Part shown: positions 24,279 through 31,888 of the stretch, in pieces
How positions within the stretch are numbered: position 1 is the first letter of the stretch
Layout of the letters: each line of letters begins with the position of its first letter
Assembly: GCF_004684095.1 (NCBI RefSeq)
Contig: NZ_SRII01000022.1
Coordinates: forward strand, 1-33,273
DNA length: 33,273 nt
Direction of reading: 5' to 3'
Source of the DNA: Hymenobacter sp. UV11
GTDB lineage: Bacteria; Bacteroidota; Bacteroidia; Cytophagales; Hymenobacteraceae
Notes under the pieces: model-generated
Databases searched by the model: none
What the model saw: only the letters and a program-made list of their open reading frames with translations
Told to the model about the DNA's origin: nothing
Translations under genes and position numbers: made by a program

Positions 24279-24417
24279 CCTCCATAGCAATATTTAATGA
24301 ACGAATACTACTATTCCGCGCCTCAAAGTGCTTACCTTTCACCGGCTTTTCATGAGCCAGCCCTCGGCCCTTCTTTCGCACCGGCCGCCGGGTACCTACC
24401 CACTTCTCCGTTTTATT

Positions 24418-26904
24418 ATGAAACAACTTTTTACCCGCTTCCTGCTGCTCGCGGCAGCTTTCCTGGCCGCAGTGCCCGCCAGCCTGGGCCAAACCACCAG
24501 CACCACCGTAGCCCAGGCCTGGGTGGCCCGCTACGATGGGCCGGCGGGTTTCCGCGCCCAGAGCTACGATTATGGCCGCGTGGTGGCCGTGGATGCTACC
24601 GGCAACGTGTTCGTGACGGGCACGTCGGCGACGGGGCCTAGCGACTACGTGACCATCAAGTACGCGCCCGGCGGGCAGCAGCTGTGGGTGGCCCGCTACG
24701 ACGGGCCGGCCGGCCGCCAGGCCGACGAGCCCCACGCCCTGGTAGTAGACGCGGCCGGCAACGCCTACGTGACGGGCAACTCGCCCGACGCCAGCGGCCG
24801 CAGCGACTGGGCCACCATCAAGTACTCGCCCAGCGGCGAGCAGCTGTGGGTGGCCCGCTACGCCAGCCCCAACAATGGCGACGACAACGCCTACGGCCTG
24901 GCCGTGGATGCGGCGGGCAACGTGTTCGTGACCGGCGACTCGAACGGGACGGACCCCAACGGGGATTTCCTCACCATTAAGTACTCCCCTGCCGGCCAGC
25001 CGCTGTGGCTGGCCCGCTTCGACCGGCCCGGTGGGGGCCGCGACTTTGCCCAGGCCCTAGCCCTCGACGCAACCGGCAACGTGTACGTGACGGGCATCTC
25101 GTACCGCACCGCCGAAACCAGCTCGGGCGGCGACTTTGCCACCGTGAAGTACTCGCCCAGCGGCCAGCAGCTGTGGGCCACCCTCTACGACGGCCCGAAC
25201 GGGGGCTACGACGAGGGCCGCGTTATCGCGGTAGATGCCGCTGGCAATGCCTACGTGAGCGGTTTCTCGTACCTGGCGGTAAACGGCTCGAACGGCGACT
25301 ACCTGACGGTGAAGTACTCCACCACCGGCCAGCAGCTGTGGACGGCCCGCTACGACGGCCCGGCCGGCGGCACCGACTACCCGGTGGCCACGGCCGTGGA
25401 TGCGGCGGGCAGCGTGGTCGTCACGGGCTACTCGACCGGCAGCGGCACGGGCAGCGACTACGCCACCGTGAAATACTCCGCCACCGGCCAGCGCCAGTGG
25501 CTGGCCCGCTACAACGGCCCGGCCAACAACTCGGACGTGGCCCACGGCCTGGCCCTCGATGCGGAGGGCAATGCCTACGTCACGGGGTCGTCCAACACCA
25601 CCAGCAGCAACAGCGACTACCTCACCGTGAAATACGCCGCGGCCAGCGGCCAGCAGGTGTGGACGGCCAGCTACAACGGCCCCGCCAACAACCGCGACGA
25701 CGCCCAGAGCGTGGCCGTGGATGCCGCCGGCAACGTGTACGTGACGGGCAACTCGGAAGGCACCACCAGCACGGACTACGCCACCATCAAGTACACGCAA
25801 ACCACCACCACCACCCCGCCCGCGGCCTGCAACCGCACCCTCAACCAGCCCGTTACCGCCACCGACCGCTTCGCCACCAGCGCCAGTCAGCCATTCACCT
25901 TCACGGCGGCCCAGCTGCTGGCCAACGATACCGACCCCCTAGGGCGCCCCCTGCGGGTGGCCAGCGTGGGGCAGCCCAGCATCGGCTCGCTCACCACCAA
26001 TGCCGACGGCAGCTACACCTACACGCCCACCCTGGCCTCCAGGGGCACCTTCACGCTGACCTACGTGGTGGAGGAAACCGGGCCGGTTATCGCCTCGCCG
26101 GGCACGGGGCACTACTACGAGTTCGTGAGCGCCCCCGGCATCTGCTGGTCGGCCGCCAAGGCGGCCGCCGCCGCCCGCACCTACCGGGGCGTGCAGGGCT
26201 ACCTGGCCACCATCACCTTCGCGGGCGAAAAGGAGTTTCTGACCGGCCGGGCCGAGGGGCAGTATTGGTTCGGGGCCTCCGACGCCGCTGTGGAAGGCGA
26301 CTGGCGCTGGACCACCGGCCCCGAGGCGGGCACGCTCATCTGGAAGGGCAATGCCAGCGGCTACGGCCTGGCCTACACCAACTGGCTGCCCGGCCAGCCC
26401 GACGACTACCAAAACCAGTACCGCCCCGCCGGCGAAGACTATGGCATCCTCTACGGCAACTCGGGCCTCTGGAACGATGCCGACGACTGCAACACCGGCG
26501 GCACCACCGCCGGCTACCTCGTCGAGTACGGCGGCCTGGAGGCCTGCACGCCCGTGCTCTACTCGCTCGGCACGGTCAGCATCACCGTGTCGCCGGCCAC
26601 CACGGCAGCGCTGGTAGCCGCCGCGCCCGCCGCCACGGCCGCCGGCCCCTTCACCTTCGAGGCCGCCCCCAACCCTAGCGACGGCCAGTTCCGGGTGCGC
26701 CTGCTGGCCGCCGCCGATGGCCCCGCCCAGCTCGAATTGCTGGACGGGCAGGGCCGCCGCGTGCGCTCGCTCTACAGCGGCAGCCTGGCCGCCGGCGAGC
26801 TGCGCGAGGTAGCCGTGGCCGCCCCCGGCCTAGCCACCGGCCTGTACGTGGTGCGCCTGCAAACCGGCCAGCAGGTGCGCTACCTGCGCGTCACCATCCA
26901 GTAG
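24418..26904 (+). CDS. Large secreted SBBP beta-propeller protein with C-type lectin domain and T9SS sorting signal
   Basis: An 828-aa secreted protein; the ATG at 24418 gives a clean signal peptide (MKQLFTRFLLLAAAFLAAVP, then ASLGQ). Eight SBBP repeats of about 53 residues follow to about residue 460, each with W.ARYDGPA, AVDAAGN.YVTG.S and DY.T(I/V)KYS. Next comes a cadherin-like/tandem Ig-like domain (from about 484, LLANDTDPLGRPLRV), interrupted by a C-type-lectin-like domain (about 562-705: ICWSAAKAAAAARTY, GYLATITFAGEKEFL, WLPGQPDDYQ, GLWNDADDCN, GYLVEYGG). After it the Ig-like last strand returns (LYSLGTVSITVSP). The end is a type A T9SS sorting domain (AAPNPSDGQFRV to RYLRVTIQ). It should be exported and anchored at the cell surface or released, perhaps binding glycans. 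GC is much higher than in the flanks, suggesting a separate origin. Confidence 0.9.
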   Translation: MKQLFTRFLLLAAAFLAAVPASLGQTTSTTVAQAWVARYDGPAGFRAQSYDYGRVVAVDATGNVFVTGTSATGPSDYVTIKYAPGGQQLWVARYDGPAGRQADEPHALVVDAAGNAYVTGNSPDASGRSDWATIKYSPSGEQLWVARYASPNNGDDNAYGLAVDAAGNVFVTGDSNGTDPNGDFLTIKYSPAGQPLWLARFDRPGGGRDFAQALALDATGNVYVTGISYRTAETSSGGDFATVKYSPSGQQLWATLYDGPNGGYDEGRVIAVDAAGNAYVSGFSYLAVNGSNGDYLTVKYSTTGQQLWTARYDGPAGGTDYPVATAVDAAGSVVVTGYSTGSGTGSDYATVKYSATGQRQWLARYNGPANNSDVAHGLALDAEGNAYVTGSSNTTSSNSDYLTVKYAAASGQQVWTASYNGPANNRDDAQSVAVDAAGNVYVTGNSEGTTSTDYATIKYTQTTTTTPPAACNRTLNQPVTATDRFATSASQPFTFTAAQLLANDTDPLGRPLRVASVGQPSIGSLTTNADGSYTYTPTLASRGTFTLTYVVEETGPVIASPGTGHYYEFVSAPGICWSAAKAAAAARTYRGVQGYLATITFAGEKEFLTGRAEGQYWFGASDAAVEGDWRWTTGPEAGTLIWKGNASGYGLAYTNWLPGQPDDYQNQYRPAGEDYGILYGNSGLWNDADDCNTGGTTAGYLVEYGGLEACTPVLYSLGTVSITVSPATTAALVAAAPAATAAGPFTFEAAPNPSDGQFRVRLLAAADGPAQLELLDGQGRRVRSLYSGSLAAGELREVAVAAPGLATGLYVVRLQTGQQVRYLRVTIQ

Positions 26905-26911
26905 CAAATTC

Positions 26912-27040
26912 AAGTTGCGGGGTAGTGTGAGGCGGTCAATTCCCCTCCTTAGCCAATAGAGGGGACGTTGCCGCTTCGCGCCAACGTCCCCTCTATTGGC
27001 TAAGGAGGGGAATTGACCGCCTCACACTACCCCGCAACTT
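26912..27040. repeat. Giant palindrome with 59-bp arms carrying an IS982-like end
   Basis: The arms 26912-26970 and 26982-27040 are perfect inverted repeats (AAGTTGCGGGGTAGTGTGAG at the outer edge), with an 11-nt spacer. Each arm also holds a nested stem (TCCCCTC/GAGGGGA). The right arm extends outwards as ACCTAAGTTGCGGGGTAG on the minus strand. That equals the IS982 left end (ACCCAAGTTGCGGGGTAG) with one change and is followed by TAGCTA (27045-27050). It begins 7 bp after the stop of the SBBP gene, so it can also act as its terminator. Confidence 0.9.
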
Positions 27041-27044
27041 AGGT

Positions 27045-27160
27045 TAGCTAACCCGGTCTTCTAGCGTGCCCGCACGAGCAGCCAGCCAACGCGCCGACCG
27101 TTAGATAGCCTATCAAACCTATTTTTAGGCCTTTTGGCCCGATGTGGCCCATCAGTCAAC
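27045..27160. repeat. Dispersed repeat, right half (copy C)
   Basis: From TAGCTAACCCGGTCTT through CGTGCCCG.ACGAGCAGCCAG, a GACCGTTAGATAGCCT segment and TTTTTAGGCCTTTTGGCCCG to TGTGGCCCATC, these bases repeat at 27512-27630 with few changes. In that second place the copy-A-type sequence precedes it directly, so this is the right half of the repeat cut at TAGCTA. Confidence 0.85.
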
Positions 27161-27290
27161 CTATACCCGGACCGGTAGGACCGATACCGGTCCTATCGGT
27201 CCTACCGGTCCGGGTATAGGTCCTATCGGTCCGGATATCGGTCCAGGTATCGGTCCTATCGGTCCTATCGGTCCGGGTATCGGTTTGTAC
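27160..27290. repeat. Short-unit satellite array 1 with 27-bp palindrome
   Basis: An array of about 9-12-bp units. It opens with a perfect inverted repeat, arms 27160-27186 and 27194-27220 (CCTATACCCGGACCGGTAGG start), 7-nt loop, then runs on as CCTATCGGT/CCGGGTATCGGT units. The units are in the opposite orientation to those of array 2 (27613-27925). On the minus strand it reads as a collagen-like Gly-Pro-Ile series, which I regard as a by-product of the 9-bp period. Confidence 0.8.
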
Positions 27291-27363
27291 GCTTCCCTGA
27301 AGCATGAACCGGATTGAATCAGAGACAAGCTAATTTCAAAGAAGCATTGTTGAATAAAAACGC

Positions 27364-27630
27364 GTCTTATAATTGGCCTTATGGTAAGCAAGTGGGGAGA
27401 AGCACTTCGTTTTAGTCAGCCCGCTGGCCCGCTTTCGTAGTTAACCGGGTCGTAAATACGCGCAGCACGCGTTAAACACGAGCAGATGGGTCTACCAGCT
27501 AGGGGGAACGGTTAGCTAACCCGGTCTTTTAGCGTGCCCGTACGAGCAGCCAGCCAGCGCGCTGACCGTTAGATAGCCTGCAAAGGCTATTTTTAGGCCT
27601 TTTGGCCCGGTGTGGCCCATCGGTCAACCG
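27364..27630. repeat. Uninterrupted copy of the dispersed repeat (B+D)
   Basis: This copy joins the part matching 23049-23203 (27364-27517) to the part matching 27045-27160 (27512-27630) without a break, across GGTTAGCTAACCC. It shows what the target looked like before insertion at TAGCTA. It leads directly into array 2. Confidence 0.85.
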
Positions 27631-27925
27631 ATAGCGGGCCGATATCGCCCATCAGTCAATCGATATCCAGACCGATATGGCCCATCGGTCAACCGATAGC
27701 GGGCCGATATCGCCCATCAGTCAACCGATATCCAGACCGATATGGCCCATCGGTCAACCGATAGCGGGCCGATATCGCCGATATCCGGACCGATACGACC
27801 GATATGGCCAATATCCGGACCAATATGGCCCATCGGTCAACCGATATCCGGACCGATATGACCGATACGACCGATATCCGGACCGATATGACCGATACCC
27901 GGACCGATACGACCGATATCGGTCA
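27613..27925. repeat. Satellite array 2: 65-bp tandem repeat plus 9/12-bp GACCGATAY units
   Basis: A 65-bp unit starts at 27613, 27678 and 27743 (TGGCCCATCGGTCAACCGAT): the first two are complete and differ at one base, the third diverges after about 38 bp. The array then becomes GACCGATAY nonamers interspersed with CCG or CCCG triplets to about 27920. All lengths are multiples of three in the last part, so one frame reads as PDRYDRY repeats; no start or neighbour supports a real protein. Many units contain the self-complementary CGATATCG. Confidence 0.85.
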
Positions 27926-28674
27926 ACTGACACCTATTTTTCAATATTTTATTGATTTACAGTATTTTAATGCACATCGTGATTTAATTTACTTTAGATA
28001 TTATCTATAAAATACTGTTTTTCAAATAGATAATGAATACGGGCTGTTTACTGGTTCCCTCGCGTACCCCCGCCACTGCGCTTGGCCCCTGCTGCGCCCA
28101 GTCCATTGCGAATACCTGCTGCCGACGCGTCGTCTCCTCGGCTGCGTGCCGCCCCCGCCACCCGGCCTTGCGCAGCTACTTCCGCTTCAGGGTGGCATGC
28201 TGCTGGTACGCTCCTCCGACGCCAAGCCGCAACGGCGGCCTTCGCAGGCCGGCCCCTTTGCCTAGCAGGAGCTAAGAGGACCGAATGCACCCGGTTAGCA
28301 GCTGAGTAACGGCCGGCTTAGGCGCGCACCTGCTCCCCGGGTAGGCGTCCGTTTTTGGAGATCGACCGCTAGCGCCGGATTCCTGACCGTTGTCTGCCGT
28401 TCCGACTAGCGGGTGACCCCGGCCAGCGCACCCGCCGCTAGCCGAGCGGTCCTTCCCCACCGCCCCTGACCCTGCGCCAGCTACAAAAGGGTAGCAAGGA
28501 GTAAGAAAACGTCGCTAATTCAGCCTTTAGCCAGCGATAAGACGCCCTTTTACGTGCTGCAAACGGTCGTTTACAGAATGTAAAAGGGCTTTACCTAACC
28601 TACCATTATTGTGATTCTATAACCGCAGATGCGAGGGGTTACTTTGTGCACTGTTTTCGTTGCTTCCAGGATTT
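27926..28674. other. AT-rich stretch and gene-free region
   Basis: Bases 27926-28035 are markedly AT-rich compared with the surroundings and contain a perfect 11-bp inverted repeat (ACAGTATTTTA 27959-27969, TAAAATACTGT 28008-28018). The following GC-rich 600 bp have only overlapping low-quality frames on both strands and no gene I can support. A 10-bp inverted repeat (GCCCTTTTAC 28544-28553, GTAAAAGGGC 28580-28589) lies upstream of the next lipoprotein gene. Confidence 0.45.
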
Positions 28675-29328
28675 ATGCCCCTTCCTTCTGCCCGTTTTGT
28701 TATTGCCTGCCTTCTCGGCCTTCTATGGGCAAGCGGTCTACTCTCTTGTCAGAGTGACCCCACCCACCGCCCAGCGGCTGAGCTGGCGGCGGGACAGCCC
28801 ACGCGGGTAGATACCTATACCGTCGACAAGAGCGAGGCGCTACCCAGTAAGGACTGGCAGGTTTACGACCTTAACGGCGACACTGTGTGCGTGCCCGTCG
28901 TGTGGCGATACCGAGTTAAGGGCGCCACATTCACCGCAGCGCACCCAGCAGAAACCGATTCTCTAGTCAAGTTCACTTTTTCCCGGTTCTTACGCCAGGT
29001 TTTGGGCTCCGAGCAGGACGCCGCGGCTAAACGGCTGCTTCAGCGCTACACGGGTTTTACCCCGGTGGTGAAGAAGTTTACCTTCCAACAAGGCGTGCTG
29101 TATGGGGTGGATACCGTCGTGGTGCAGCACCGCACGTCGTATGCGGCCCACTACTTGTTGTATGTGACCCCCAGCTACATGTATGCCATTGACTTAGTCG
29201 TGCCAGCGGAATCCTCCGTCCGGTATCCTAAAGACCTGTCCAACAACATCCTAGTCAACATCCAAATCAACTCTTTTTACATTATCGGCAGTGATAACAA
29301 GCTATTGGAAGTCACGACTTTAAAGTAA
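28675..29328 (+). CDS. Lipoprotein of unknown function, 217 aa
   Basis: The ATG at 28675 (MPLPSARFVIACLLGLLWAS) gives a normal signal; the frame opens at 28660 with five extra codons. The lipobox is LLSC, with the Cys near residue 25, followed by a Ser/Asp-rich linker. The mature part is soluble, with a Trp- and Val-rich segment (DTVCVPVVWRYRVKG) and a C-terminal region of alternating strands. No family is recognised; the layout resembles the many one-off Cytophagales lipoproteins of 200-230 aa. A TACTTTG sequence 29 bp upstream of the start is a weak promoter candidate. Confidence 0.7.
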   Translation: MPLPSARFVIACLLGLLWASGLLSCQSDPTHRPAAELAAGQPTRVDTYTVDKSEALPSKDWQVYDLNGDTVCVPVVWRYRVKGATFTAAHPAETDSLVKFTFSRFLRQVLGSEQDAAAKRLLQRYTGFTPVVKKFTFQQGVLYGVDTVVVQHRTSYAAHYLLYVTPSYMYAIDLVVPAESSVRYPKDLSNNILVNIQINSFYIIGSDNKLLEVTTLK

Positions 29329-29632
29329 AATCCTCGGTTTGGTGAACGGCAGGAGCCAGCCCGACACGTGGAGGGTGCTCCTATCGAGTGGGGCGAGTCT
29401 GAGAAGCCCGCTTACGATTGAGCATTTACGAAAGGACCTGTCAGGATGCGTTTCGTAAACGCTCAAAAGGGAACCTAGTCCCCGCCAAAGTACCACGTCG
29501 ATAGTCAGTTGCGCAGATGAGAAAAACCGCACTGATTTCAAGACGTGTCCGAGAAGATGCGTTATCCTATGGCTAGTAGCCAATCGCTGTATTGTTTTTC
29601 CCTATTAACCATCCCGATAATAGCCTTTCCCG
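29329..29632. other. Intergenic region with TTTCGTAAAC hairpin
   Basis: A hairpin is formed by GAGCATTTACGAAA (29420-29433) and TTTCGTAAACGCTC (29451-29464), one mismatch. It is followed by a degenerate copy of the KYHAERS..RL coding remnant (about 29493-29555). The same order, hairpin then remnant, occurs at 30841-30975. No gene is seen. Confidence 0.5.
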
Positions 29633-30607
29633 ATGCTCAATCATTCTGCTGCTATTCGTGCTGCCCTGCTGGGCCTGGCCGTGGGCGACGCCCTTGGCGT
29701 CCCCGTAGAGTTTTTGTCCCGTGTCGCCCGCCGCCAGGACCCCGTGACCGGGATGCGCGCTTTCGGTACCCACCGCCAGCCCGCCGGCACCTGGTCCGAT
29801 GATTCTTCGCTCACCTTCTGCCTGGCCGAAACGCTGGCCCGCCCCACTGGCCGCACGGCCGCGCCAGATTTGGCCGACTTTGCCCAGCGCAGCATCAACT
29901 GGCGGTATAACGCTTACTGGACCGCGACGGGCGAAACCTTTGACGTGGGCAATGCCACCAGCACGGCCATCGGTCGCCTGCAACGCGGAATTGCTCCCAC
30001 GGCCGCCGGTCCAAGCTCCGAGTCCGACAACGGCAACGGGGCGCTCATGCGCATTCTCCCCTTAGCTTTTCATGAAATCTGGCAAGCTGAAAACCTGGAT
30101 TTGAACGCTGCCTGGGCGCTCACGGAAGCCGTTGCCAGCGTCACGCATGGGCACCCGCGCTCCACCCTGGGCTGTTTTCTGTACCTGCTGGTGGCGCGGA
30201 GCTTGCTGATAGGCCGCTCACCCGCAGCTGCTTTTTTACAGATGCGCCAACTAGCGAATCCCTGGTTGGAAAGGGGCAGCATTCCAGCGGTTGTGGAGGC
30301 CAAGTATTACCGACAGTGGGTGCTTTCCGGAACATTGCCTGACCAACCGGAAAGCGCCATCTCCTCCTCCGGCTACGTCGTCGACACCTTAGAGGCGGCC
30401 CTGTGGTGCCTGCTAGAACACGACACCTACGCCGCCACCGTGCTGGCCGCCGTGAACCTGGGCGACGACACCGACACCACCGCCGCAGTCGCTGGCGGCT
30501 TAGCTGGGCTGGCGTATGGCGAGGCCGCTATTCCGGCCGAGTGGCTGGAAGTGCTGGCCCGTCGGGTCGATATCGAAGATTTAGCGGCACGTTTGGCGGG
30601 GGCTTAG
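29633..30607 (+). CDS. ADP-ribosylglycohydrolase (DraG/ARH family)
   Basis: A 324-aa protein with the full family signature: LGLAVGDALGVPVEF near the N-terminus, GTWSDDSSLTFCLAETL (metal-binding Asp pair), SDNGNGALMRILPLAF, VTHGHPRSTLG and NLGDDTDTTAAVAGGLAGLA (second metal site). These enzymes remove ADP-ribose from arginine or other acceptors using two Mg ions, reversing the action of ADP-ribosyltransferases or processing ADP-ribose signals. All key residues appear present and the length is normal. No ADP-ribosyltransferase gene is recognised in the window, so its substrate is unknown; in accessory regions such enzymes can be immunity proteins against ART toxins (family knowledge, inference here). 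Confidence 0.9.
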   Translation: MLNHSAAIRAALLGLAVGDALGVPVEFLSRVARRQDPVTGMRAFGTHRQPAGTWSDDSSLTFCLAETLARPTGRTAAPDLADFAQRSINWRYNAYWTATGETFDVGNATSTAIGRLQRGIAPTAAGPSSESDNGNGALMRILPLAFHEIWQAENLDLNAAWALTEAVASVTHGHPRSTLGCFLYLLVARSLLIGRSPAAAFLQMRQLANPWLERGSIPAVVEAKYYRQWVLSGTLPDQPESAISSSGYVVDTLEAALWCLLEHDTYAATVLAAVNLGDDTDTTAAVAGGLAGLAYGEAAIPAEWLEVLARRVDIEDLAARLAGA

Positions 30608-31228
30608 GATAGGCCTGTTATGGCCTTCTTATAGCAGAAAGGCGCTAAACGTCTGCTAAGGCTGTAGTAGACGTGTTCTGCAATATGAAAGCGGTGGTGG
30701 CGGTTGCAGAACTCAGTCCAACAGGTCAACGTGCTAAGCTCAACGAGCCTACTCAAGCCAGAATGGACCCTACTACACACGTTTAGGTACTCGCCCATAC
30801 GGTTGGTTGGCCCCTTAGTGGGTTCTGCAACCGCCACGAATGTTTACGAAATGCGCCACAGCGATACATTTCGTAAATGCCCAAATTGGAGCTTAATACC
30901 ACGTCAAAGTACCACGCCGGGCGCAGCGGCCGGCTGGACCAAAACCCACACTGATTCCAAGAGTGGGGCTATAAGAATTTTTATGTTATTCGACTTTTCC
31001 TAGCTGAGGGAGGGAATAGTTGCCCTTACCCACTGCCCCCAAAATCCTGTTCGCTTATGCTGGCTGGGGAAGGCATTTGGTTTCGAGTTTAAGAAACTCA
31101 TGTCCTCAGCACGTTTCGTAAACGTTGAATCATGGACGGGTTTTCTAAACTTGCCCAACGTCACAGCGGCTCGTTAGCACCTGGTACCGACCAATTGCCA
31201 AACGTTCACCGAAAGGAGCCTTGTGCCG
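30608..31228. other. Gene-free region with several inverted repeats
   Basis: A 16-bp perfect inverted repeat GTGGCGGTTGCAGAAC (30697-30712, complement 30822-30837) encloses 109 bp and looks like a MITE or long-loop hairpin. It is followed at once by a TTTACGAAATG/CATTTCGTAAA hairpin (30841-30853 and 30867-30879) and by a stop-containing copy of the KYHAERS..RL remnant (about 30913-30975). Another TTTCGTAAAC stem (ACGTTT/AAACGT) is at 31111-31125. No gene is supported. Confidence 0.5.
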
Positions 31229-31786
31229 CTACTCCATATTCACTTGCAGATTTTCAATAAATCCCATGGCAGTTCGCTTCACTGCTAGCACTTTAGCCTC
31301 CGTTACCTCGCGAAGGATGCGGTTGGAAGGAGTCTTGAAAATAAACGGTTCAATCGGCCCTTCAGTACTGTGGAGCAAAGGCCGAGAGGTGTCGCTTTCA
31401 AACCGGAAGTGGTCAAGCCGGTAGCGGTACGCGCCATCTTCCACTGTAACGGTGACCGTAAACCAGAGCTTGGTATAATAATCCAAACCGCCGGACTGGG
31501 TGACTACACCATTAAAGCGGGTGCATTTCACTTCCCCTATTGGCGGGTAGAAAACAATCGCTTCCCCGTTTTCCACTGATGTACTGCCCTTTAACCAGTG
31601 AATGGCAGCCGCCAAGAGGGCAACCTTGGAGTGGCCAAGCGCTGGAACAACCGCCGAAAAAGTAACCAGCTGGGTCCGTGAATCCACCACCAACTGCGTT
31701 GGCTCGGCCTTACGCACCGACGGTCCTTGGCCGAGCATTACATGGTAGGTGAAGCAAAAGCAGAAAAGCAGGAGACCACGGCCCAT
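31229..31786 (-). CDS. Secreted DUF4468-like protein (TBP-like fold)
   Basis: A 185-aa protein with a signal peptide (MGRGLLLFCFCFTYHVMLGQ). The mature part follows the layout I know for DUF4468: a first strand with LVVDSRTQLVTFSAVVP, then a helix (ALLAAAIHWLKG), an EAIVFYPPIG strand, and the terminal pattern VTVEDGAYRYRLDHFRFES, matching the 'kdgryRy...dF' end of that family. Such proteins are periplasmic and of unknown role, widespread in Bacteroidota. The assignment is by pattern only. It is transcribed alone, with the IS3 element starting 72 bp upstream of its start codon. Confidence 0.65.
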   Translation of the reverse strand: MGRGLLLFCFCFTYHVMLGQGPSVRKAEPTQLVVDSRTQLVTFSAVVPALGHSKVALLAAAIHWLKGSTSVENGEAIVFYPPIGEVKCTRFNGVVTQSGGLDYYTKLWFTVTVTVEDGAYRYRLDHFRFESDTSRPLLHSTEGPIEPFIFKTPSNRILREVTEAKVLAVKRTAMGFIENLQVNME

Positions 31787-31888
31787 AGCTCAAGTTACAA
31801 GTGCAGAGGGGAGTTTAGGCAAACGCTAATTTAGGCCCGGAGTCATTTCGTAAACGAGTGAGGTGGTCGGGTTCAAACGGACACGGAG

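Noticed and set aside
25005..26678. Long Arg/Pro-rich open frame inside the SBBP gene
   Set aside because: It is a shadow frame of the very GC-rich SBBP gene; composition is typical of out-of-frame reading.
27161..27391. Collagen-like Gly-Pro-Ile protein on the minus strand
   Set aside because: It is the translation of satellite array 1 with a 9-bp period; no signal, no start context and the upstream part is non-repetitive junk.
27157..27925. CRISPR array
   Set aside because: The repeats are contiguous short units without unique spacers of constant length, and no cas genes are present.
27677..27955. PDRYDRY-repeat protein on the plus strand
   Set aside because: The frame follows the satellite array 2 and enters AT-rich DNA; coding is not supported by any neighbour or start signal.
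28033..28460. Overlapping short frames on both strands after the AT-rich region
   Set aside because: High Arg/Ala/Pro content and mutual overlap indicate chance open frames in GC-rich DNA.
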